Shown here one piece after another: positions 14,627-19,502 of a stretch of 19,502 nucleotides of DNA. Every line of letters starts with the position of its first letter. Position 1 is the stretch's first letter. The notes under the pieces are model-generated. The model was given only the letters and a program-made list of their open reading frames with translations. It had not been told where the DNA came from and searched no databases. Position numbers and translations under genes: made by a program. Source of the DNA: an uncultured Lachnospiraceae bacterium. GTDB lineage: Bacteria > Bacillota > Clostridia > Lachnospirales > Lachnospiraceae. Where the stretch lies: NCBI GenBank assembly GCA_910578795.1, contig CAJTSD010000058.1, positions 1 to 19,502 of the forward strand. The letters run 5' to 3'.

Positions 14627-15055
14627 ATGGAAACGGTCATAGAAACGGTAAGCCCCGAGGAAACATTTGAAGTTGGCAGGCAGCTGGGACTTTTGGCAAA
14701 GCCGGGGGATATCTATACATTAAAGGGTGATTTAGGTGTCGGAAAAACAGTGTTTACGCAGGGGGTAGCCAAAGGACTTGATGTTAGGGAACATGTAAAC
14801 AGTCCTACTTTCACGATTATTCAGGTTTATGACAGTGGCAGGTTTCCGTTTTACCATTTTGATGTCTATCGCATAAGTGATATTGAGGAAATGGATGAAA
14901 TCGGTTATGAAGATTATTTTTTTGGAGATGGGATCTGCATGATAGAATGGGCAGAGCTGATATCGGAACTGATACCACAGAATGCAAAAGCGATTACTAT
15001 TGAAAAAAATCTTCAAAAAGGGTTTGATTATAGGAAAATAACGATAAGAAGTTAA
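14627..15055 (+). CDS. tsaE: tRNA t6A37 threonylcarbamoyladenosine biosynthesis ATPase TsaE
   Basis: TsaE is the P-loop ATPase that works with TsaB and TsaD to transfer threonylcarbamoyl to A37 of tRNAs reading ANN codons. The 142-residue protein contains the P-loop GDLGVGKT (34-41), the conserved SPTF (59-62), the YHFDVYR segment (76-82) and the IEWAE motif (106-110) with the expected Glu and Trp. Length is typical. The ribosome binding site is loose: GAGGAAAGGG ends about 14 bases before the ATG. It is followed by tsaB 31 bases downstream, which supports the assignment. tsaD lies further down the same strand, while tsaC is not in the window. Confidence 0.96.
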   Translation: METVIETVSPEETFEVGRQLGLLAKPGDIYTLKGDLGVGKTVFTQGVAKGLDVREHVNSPTFTIIQVYDSGRFPFYHFDVYRISDIEEMDEIGYEDYFFGDGICMIEWAELISELIPQNAKAITIEKNLQKGFDYRKITIRS

Positions 15056-15086
15056 AAGTAATAAGAAAATTAAGGAAAATCAAGGA

Positions 15087-15794
15087 ATGAAAATATTAGC
15101 ATTGGACAGCTCGGGACTTGTTGCGTCAGTAGCAGTTGTAGAAGATGATGTTACGGTTGCGGAGTACACCCTAAATCATAAAAAGACGCATTCACAGACG
15201 CTCCTTCCCATGCTTGACGAGGTCAGGCGTATGACGGAGCTGGACTTAAATTCAATAGATGCGATTGCAATTGCGTCTGGTCCGGGTTCGTTTACGGGAC
15301 TTCGAATTGGTGCGGCAACGGCAAAAGGATTAGGGCTTGCGCTGAATCTTCCGATTATTCCGGTACCTACGGTTGATTCGCTTGCGTACAATCTTTATGG
15401 TAATGAAAAACTGATTTGTCCGCTTATGGATGCAAGAAGAAATCAGGTATATACAGGACTTTATACATTTAAAAGCGATATGTTTGTAATAATAGAGCCA
15501 CAGTGCGCTGTCGATATTGCGGATATCATTGATCAAATTAACGAAATCGGGAGAGAGGTTGTTTTTTTGGGAGATGGGGTTTGCGTCTATCAGGAAACGA
15601 TTGCCAAACTGACTAAGGTTGCATATAATTTTGCGCCTTCCTGTTGTAGCAGGCAGCGTGCTGCATGCGTGGCGGCGCTGGGAGAAAAGCTTTATCAAGC
15701 GGGAATTATGCAAAATGCGGCACAACATGTACCAGAGTATTTAAGACTGTCACAGGCAGAACGTGAAAGAAACCAAAAATCTGAAGAGGGCTGA
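15087..15794 (+). CDS. tsaB: tRNA t6A37 biosynthesis protein TsaB
   Basis: TsaB is the inactive TsaD paralogue that forms a heterodimer with TsaD and is needed for t6A37 formation. The 235-residue protein begins with the ASKHA-fold strand MKILALDSSG and contains SGPGSFTGLRIG (64-75), the signature of the family, then MDARRNQVYTG (about 114-124). Two AAGGA sequences precede the ATG: one ten bases away (15072-15076) and one immediately adjacent (15082-15086); the former is the plausible ribosome binding site. rimI begins three bases after its stop, so the pair is almost certainly cotranscribed. The tsaE-tsaB-rimI order is common in bacteria. Confidence 0.96.
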   Translation: MKILALDSSGLVASVAVVEDDVTVAEYTLNHKKTHSQTLLPMLDEVRRMTELDLNSIDAIAIASGPGSFTGLRIGAATAKGLGLALNLPIIPVPTVDSLAYNLYGNEKLICPLMDARRNQVYTGLYTFKSDMFVIIEPQCAVDIADIIDQINEIGREVVFLGDGVCVYQETIAKLTKVAYNFAPSCCSRQRAACVAALGEKLYQAGIMQNAAQHVPEYLRLSQAERERNQKSEEG

Positions 15795-15797
15795 CAG

Positions 15798-16256
15798 ATG
15801 GGAAATTTGGAACAAAATTATTACATACGCAAAATGCAAAGACGCGATTTGGAGAAAGTAACGGCACTGGAGGCTGCATGCTTTTCCGCACCGTGGAAAT
15901 ATAAGGATTTTGAAGAAACGCTTATCAATCCGCACCGCGTTTATTTGGTAGCAGAAACGGACTGCCAGGAAATTATCGGGGGGTGTATGCTTACGGATAT
16001 TGCAGGTGAAGGCGATATTACGAATGTAGCAGTCGATGAACGTTTCCGAGGACAAAAAATCGCAACGGCTCTTTTACAAAAGCTGTTGGCATATGGAACA
16101 AATGAATGCGGTATTCATGCATTTACGCTTGAGGTCCGCAGTAAAAATACAGCTGCAATCAGACTTTACGAAAATGCAGGGTTTCGTTCGGAAGGCATCA
16201 GACCAAATTTTTATGAGAATCCAAAAGATGATGCGATAATAATGTGGAAGAGGTGA
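15798..16256 (+). CDS. rimI: Ribosomal protein S18-alanine N-acetyltransferase RimI
   Basis: This 152-residue GNAT acetyltransferase is assigned as RimI, which acetylates the N-terminal alanine of ribosomal protein S18. The fold is shown by ITNVAVDERFRGQKIATAL (74-92), whose RxxGxA-like loop binds acetyl-CoA, and LEVRSKNTAAIRLYENAGF (111-129), with Tyr124 the likely general acid and Glu103 in the position of the catalytic base described for enterobacterial RimI. The YENPKDDAIIMW ending is also typical. Its placement three bases after tsaB is the usual RimI context and supports this choice among GNAT proteins. GAAGAGGG, inside the tsaB tail, provides the ribosome binding site. The 3' end overlaps the likely start region of the RNase Z-like gene. 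Confidence 0.92.
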   Translation: MGNLEQNYYIRKMQRRDLEKVTALEAACFSAPWKYKDFEETLINPHRVYLVAETDCQEIIGGCMLTDIAGEGDITNVAVDERFRGQKIATALLQKLLAYGTNECGIHAFTLEVRSKNTAAIRLYENAGFRSEGIRPNFYENPKDDAIIMWKR

Positions 16257-17176
16257 TTACAATACTGGATATATGTTTATTGGGAACGGGCGGAATGATG
16301 CCCCTTCCATATCGCTGGCTGACATCCCTTATGGCACGCTACAATGGCAGCAGTATTCTGATTGACTGTGGAGAAGGTACTCAGATTGCAATGAAGGAAA
16401 AGGGATGGAGTCCAAAACCGATTGATATTATGTGTTTTACGCATTATCATGCAGATCATATTTCAGGACTTCCGGGAATGCTGCTCACAATGGGAAACGC
16501 GGAAAAAACAACGCCACTGCTTATGATTGGTCCCAAAGGACTTACAAGAGTGGTAAGTGCCTTGCGTGTGGTGGCGCCGGAGCTTCCGTTTGAAATAAAT
16601 TATTTGGAAATTACCGAACCGGAACAGTGCTTTTGTTTTGAAGGTTTTCATATAGAAGCATTTCGAGTAAATCATAACGTTTTATGCTACGGATATAATA
16701 TCGTAATTGAACGGAAAGGAAAATTTCAGATTGATAAAGCAATGGAACTCGGTCTTGATAAAAAGTACTGGAACAGGCTTCAAAAAGGAGAAGTGATAGA
16801 GCTTGACGGCAGAATCTACACACCTGATATGGTGATGGGAGAACAGCGAAAAGGATTAAAGCTTACCTACTGCACGGATTCCAGACCGACAGAAGGGATT
16901 ACGAAAAACGCAAAAAATGCCGATTTATTTATATGTGAGGGTATGTATGGAGAGCCTGATAAAAAGGAAAAAGCGAAGGAATACAAACACATGACGTTTT
17001 ATGAGGCGGCAGATATGGCAAAACGTGCAAATGTTGCGAAACTGTGGCTTACACACTATTCACCGTCCCTTACACATCCGGAGGAGTATAAAAAAGAAGT
17101 ACAGGCTATCTTTCCAAAAACCTATCTTGCAAAGGATGGCTGGAGTGAGGAGCTTAGGTTTGAGGATGAGCAATAA
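16244..17176 (+). CDS. rnz: Ribonuclease Z-like metallo-beta-lactamase protein
   Basis: The 310-residue protein has the metallo-beta-lactamase fold of the RNase Z group, the endonuclease that trims tRNA 3' ends. Numbered from the GTG at 16244, the metal ligands are His67, His69, Asp71 and His72 in THYHADH, His144 in VNHN, Asp212 in CTDSRP and His271 in LTHYSP. The LGTGGMMP start and the KHMTFYEAADMAKRANVAKLWLTH region follow the family. Length is usual for a bacterial RNase Z. No ATG start exists: GTG codons at 16244 and 16253 are available, but the family typically begins at the residue encoded by ATA at 16262, six bases after AAGAGGTG (16248-16255). The gene overlaps rimI by 13 bases if GTG 16244 is used. 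RNase Z activity is likely but a related MBL hydrolase remains possible. Confidence 0.85.
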   Translation: MEEVITILDICLLGTGGMMPLPYRWLTSLMARYNGSSILIDCGEGTQIAMKEKGWSPKPIDIMCFTHYHADHISGLPGMLLTMGNAEKTTPLLMIGPKGLTRVVSALRVVAPELPFEINYLEITEPEQCFCFEGFHIEAFRVNHNVLCYGYNIVIERKGKFQIDKAMELGLDKKYWNRLQKGEVIELDGRIYTPDMVMGEQRKGLKLTYCTDSRPTEGITKNAKNADLFICEGMYGEPDKKEKAKEYKHMTFYEAADMAKRANVAKLWLTHYSPSLTHPEEYKKEVQAIFPKTYLAKDGWSEELRFEDEQ

Positions 17177-17185
17177 ATAAAATAT

Positions 17186-17241
17186 AAGGAGGAAAATTCC
17201 TCTGCTCCTGCAAGGGCAGTCGCATTTTTTCTTCGAAAAAA
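17186..17241 (+). promoter_or_regulatory. Structured leader with an orphan ribosome binding site
   Basis: The gap between the RNase Z-like gene and the unknown gene holds a perfect AAGGAGG (17186-17192) with no ATG, GTG or TTG in usable position. Its bases can pair as GAGGA with TCCTC (17189-17202), or alternatively with CTCCT at 17205-17209. A second 6-bp stem (17202-17207 with 17214-17219) follows, then six T, and a third hairpin of T6-C with G-A6 around TTC (17225-17241). The real ribosome binding site, AAGGAGG at 17243-17249, comes directly afterwards. The layout could be a weak terminator/attenuator or a relic of a lost small gene. Confidence 0.4.
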
Positions 17242-17255
17242 CAAGGAGGAATAAT

Positions 17256-17813
17256 ATGGGGAAATTGAAAGGAGTAATTATCGCAATTATATTGGTTGCT
17301 TTGGTGGGAGGTTTTTATTTTTACGTTTCAAATGTGGGAGAGAATGATGACGGAGTAGCTGTTTCGGCTGTCCAAGATGTGCTTTTACGGAATCTTGACA
17401 ATGATTATCCTCCTACACCAAGAGAGCTAATCCGGTATTATGGTGATATTACCAAGTGCCTGTATAATGAAAAATATACGGATGAGCAGCTTGAGCAGAT
17501 GGCTGACAAAATGCTTGCCCTTTATGATGATGAGCTTGCTGAAAATAATCCAAGGGATCAATATATTTTAAATCTGAAGGGAGATATTAAAGATTTCTCA
17601 GACAAAAATTATACAATTATAAGCTACACAACATCATCAAGCACGGATGTAAAGGAATATACACATGAAGGTAGGAAGTGTGCAAGTCTTTATTGTACTT
17701 ATTCCATTAAAACTGGCGCGGATTATGTGTCTTCAAAACAGGTTTTTGTGCTGCGGAAGGAATCAGGAAGCGGACATTGGAAAATTGTTGGCTTTGATAT
17801 TGCAAATGAATAA
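17256..17813 (+). CDS. Membrane-anchored protein of unknown function
   Basis: I do not recognise this 185-residue protein. It has a single N-terminal membrane helix (residues about 6-26) preceded by basic residues and lacks a lipobox or signal peptidase site, so the remainder is probably anchored outside the membrane. The soluble part has an acidic helical region (about 33-105, with YPPTPRELIRYYGDITKCLY) and a strand-rich C-terminal region that contains YTTSSSTDVKEYTHEG, YCTYSIKTG and WKIVGFDI; this resembles the NTF2-like or DUF4829-type layout of small exported proteins, but I cannot assign it. AAGGAGG lies six bases before the ATG. It sits between the RNase Z-like gene and tsaD on the same strand, with a structured leader upstream, and tsaD starts 35 bases after its stop. 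Confidence 0.85.
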   Translation: MGKLKGVIIAIILVALVGGFYFYVSNVGENDDGVAVSAVQDVLLRNLDNDYPPTPRELIRYYGDITKCLYNEKYTDEQLEQMADKMLALYDDELAENNPRDQYILNLKGDIKDFSDKNYTIISYTTSSSTDVKEYTHEGRKCASLYCTYSIKTGADYVSSKQVFVLRKESGSGHWKIVGFDIANE

Positions 17814-17848
17814 CTGTAATGAATTATGATTTAAAAGGACTTAAAGAT

Positions 17849-18877
17849 ATGGATAAGAAAGACGACGTATTGATACTTGCAATCGAAAGCTCCTGCGACG
17901 AAACTGCGGCGGCGGTTGTCAGAAATGGACGTGAGGTGCTGTCCAATATTATTTCTTCTCAGATAGAGTTGCATACGTTATATGGTGGTGTTGTACCTGA
18001 AATTGCGTCAAGAAAACACATTGAAAAGATAAATCAAGTGATAGAGGAAGCGCTTGAAAAGTCGGGCGCGGCATTAGAAGATATAACAGCGATTGCAGTG
18101 ACCTATGGTCCGGGGCTTGTCGGCGCTCTTTTAGTGGGTGTTTCGGCAGCAAAGGCAATTAGCTTCGCTACAGGGAAACCGCTTATTGGAGTACATCATA
18201 TAGAAGGGCATATCAGCGCTAACTTTATTGAAAATAAGGATTTGGAGCCTCCCTTTATATGTCTTGTGGTATCAGGAGGTCATACACATCTTGTTGTGGT
18301 AAAAGATTACGGAGTATATGAAATATTGGGATGCACAAGAGATGATGCGGCAGGCGAGGCGTTTGATAAGGTTGCGCGTGCTATCGGGCTTGGTTATCCG
18401 GGAGGTCCCAAAATTGACAGACTTTCGAAAGAAGGAAATCCCGATGCCATTCCTTTTCCGCGCGCAAAAGTTGATGGCGCAAGTTTTGATTTTAGTTTTA
18501 GTGGTCTTAAATCGGCAGTGTTAAATTATTTGAACTCCTGCGAAATGAAAGGTTTAGCGATTAATAGAGCGGATGTGGCAGCTTCTTTTCAAAAGGCAGT
18601 GATTGATGTCTTGGTGGAACATGCACTTCATGCAGTACAGGAATATCATTTTCAAAAATTTGCCATAGCAGGCGGGGTGGCGTCAAATTCTGCGCTGCGT
18701 GCGGCATTTGAGCAGGAATGCTCCAAAAGAAAGATTGCGTTTTATCATCCGTCATCCATATTATGCACAGACAATGCTGCAATGATAGGAGCTGCGGGCT
18801 ATTATGAATATATAAAAGGAGTGAGGAGCGGATATGCTTTGAATGCCGTTCCGAATCTGAAGCTGGGCGAGCGATAG
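17849..18877 (+). CDS. tsaD: tRNA N6-adenosine threonylcarbamoyltransferase TsaD
   Basis: TsaD is the catalytic transferase that places the threonylcarbamoyl group on A37 of ANN-decoding tRNAs, working with TsaB and TsaE, both encoded upstream. The 342-residue ASKHA-fold protein contains AIESSCDETAAAVV (11-24), YGGVVPEIASRKH (45-57), TYGPGLVGALLVG (85-97), the metal-binding HHIEGH with His117 and His121, VSGGHTHLV, and GGVASNSALR with the later CTDNAAMIGAAG. Length is normal. The ATG at 17849 is chosen because AAAAGGA ends nine bases upstream; an in-frame ATG at 17819 lacks a ribosome binding site and would extend the protein by ten residues. ispD begins 32 bases after the stop. Confidence 0.97.
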   Translation: MDKKDDVLILAIESSCDETAAAVVRNGREVLSNIISSQIELHTLYGGVVPEIASRKHIEKINQVIEEALEKSGAALEDITAIAVTYGPGLVGALLVGVSAAKAISFATGKPLIGVHHIEGHISANFIENKDLEPPFICLVVSGGHTHLVVVKDYGVYEILGCTRDDAAGEAFDKVARAIGLGYPGGPKIDRLSKEGNPDAIPFPRAKVDGASFDFSFSGLKSAVLNYLNSCEMKGLAINRADVAASFQKAVIDVLVEHALHAVQEYHFQKFAIAGGVASNSALRAAFEQECSKRKIAFYHPSSILCTDNAAMIGAAGYYEYIKGVRSGYALNAVPNLKLGER

Positions 18878-18908
18878 ACAAAAAGATAGGATATGTTGGG
18901 ATAGGATT

Positions 18909-19502
18909 ATGAAAAAAATAAGGACAACTGCTATTGTTTTGGCGGCAGGACAGGGAAAAAGAATGAACAGCACTGTGCAAAAGCAGTATCTTCTTATTAA
19001 TAACAAACCGGTGTTGTATTATTCGCTAAAAGCATTTGAGGAAAGTATGATTGATGATATTGTGCTTGTTACGGGAAATGCTGAAATTGATTTTTGCCAA
19101 AAGGAAATTGTGGAAAAATATGGAATCAGTAAAGTAAGGGCTGTGACAATGGGAGGAAAAGAACGGTATCATTCCGTTGCATGCGGACTCTCGGCAATGA
19201 ACTGGGAGTGCGATTATGTATTTATTCATGACGGTGCGCGCCCTTTTGTGGATAATAATATCATAGAACGTGCGTTCTGTGCCGTTCGGCAAACGTCGGC
19301 TTGCGTAGTTGGGATGCCTGTAAAGGATACAATAAAGCTGTCGGATAAAAACGGATATGTGGAAAGTACACCAGACCGCTCTCTTGTATGGCAAATACAG
19401 ACACCACAAGTATTTGAGAAAAAGTTAATTGCGAAAGCTTATGAGAAATTAATTTTGGAAGAGAATTCTTTAAATGCTGCGAATATTTCAATAACGGATG
19501 AT
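18909..19502 (+). CDS. ispD: 2-C-methyl-D-erythritol 4-phosphate cytidylyltransferase, 3' end cut by the window
   Basis: The frame runs open from the ATG at 18909 to the end of the window, giving 198 residues of a protein usually about 230 long, so only the C-terminus is missing. IspD joins CTP and methylerythritol phosphate in the non-mevalonate isoprenoid pathway. The CTP-binding signature is VLAAGQGKRM at residues 10-19 with the following QKQYL, HDGARPF lies around residues 106-112, and VGMPVKDTIK and the WQIQTPQVF segment match the family. The ribosome binding site is weak (TAGGAT a few bases before the ATG). It follows tsaD by 31 bases on the same strand. A bifunctional IspDF fusion cannot be excluded because the end is not visible. 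Confidence 0.93.
   Translation, partial: MKKIRTTAIVLAAGQGKRMNSTVQKQYLLINNKPVLYYSLKAFEESMIDDIVLVTGNAEIDFCQKEIVEKYGISKVRAVTMGGKERYHSVACGLSAMNWECDYVFIHDGARPFVDNNIIERAFCAVRQTSACVVGMPVKDTIKLSDKNGYVESTPDRSLVWQIQTPQVFEKKLIAKAYEKLILEENSLNAANISITDD

Noticed and set aside
1..19502. CRISPR arrays, tRNA or rRNA genes, insertion sequences and prophage genes
   Set aside because: No regularly spaced repeats, cloverleaf-like segments, transposase motifs or phage structural genes were seen by reading both strands.

Overview
The window looks like a chromosomal segment of a low-GC, Gram-positive, spore-forming Clostridia bacterium, most like the Lachnospiraceae. The reasons are an alpha/beta-type small acid-soluble spore protein, a YtvI-type sporulation membrane protein, strong AGGAGG-type ribosome binding sites and a Firmicutes-style order of the trigger factor/Clp/Lon genes. 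The taxonomic call is inference from gene content and protein style; no rRNA or tRNA is present to anchor it.

Layout. Positions 1-547 are AT-rich and hold no convincing gene. The left edge carries a minus-strand promoter and ribosome binding site for a gene just outside the window, followed by a small palindrome and a terminator-like hairpin. Positions 548-1826 are the most accessory-looking part: a CPBP (Abi) family intramembrane protease and an XRE-type repressor whose promoter carries two copies of one palindromic operator, the second centred on the -10 box. Positions 1896-3448 encode thymidine kinase and a cation/calcium exchanger. They converge on a minus-strand pair (3475-4570): a CYTH-domain phosphohydrolase-like protein and a multi-pass membrane protein of the CmpB/putative ABC-transporter type IV family. 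A divergent DJ-1/PfpI protein and a spore DNA-binding protein follow, ending in a strong terminator at 5657-5703.

Positions 5849-12141 are a protein quality-control block: trigger factor, ClpP, ClpX, a terminator, Lon and the ribosome-assembly GTPase EngB/YsxC. A YtvI-like AI-2E family membrane protein and the tRNA pseudouridine synthase TruA follow with overlapping or tightly spaced ends. From 14078 a new candidate promoter leads into a YcxB-like membrane protein and a tRNA/ribosome modification block: TsaE, TsaB, RimI, an RNase Z-like metallo-beta-lactamase protein, an unrecognised membrane-anchored protein, TsaD and the start of IspD, which runs off the right edge. TsaE, TsaB and TsaD are the three bacteria-specific partners that, with TsaC (not seen here), make the t6A37 modification of tRNA.

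Most of the window is ordinary housekeeping DNA, and I found no convincing undescribed multi-gene system. The observations most worth a second look are the duplicated operator at the XRE gene, the structured leader with an orphan ribosome binding site before the unknown gene at 17256, the apparent absence of a canonical ATG for the RNase Z-like gene, and a recurring arrangement in which a ribosome binding site abuts a first ATG while a second in-frame ATG lies 6-12 nt downstream.
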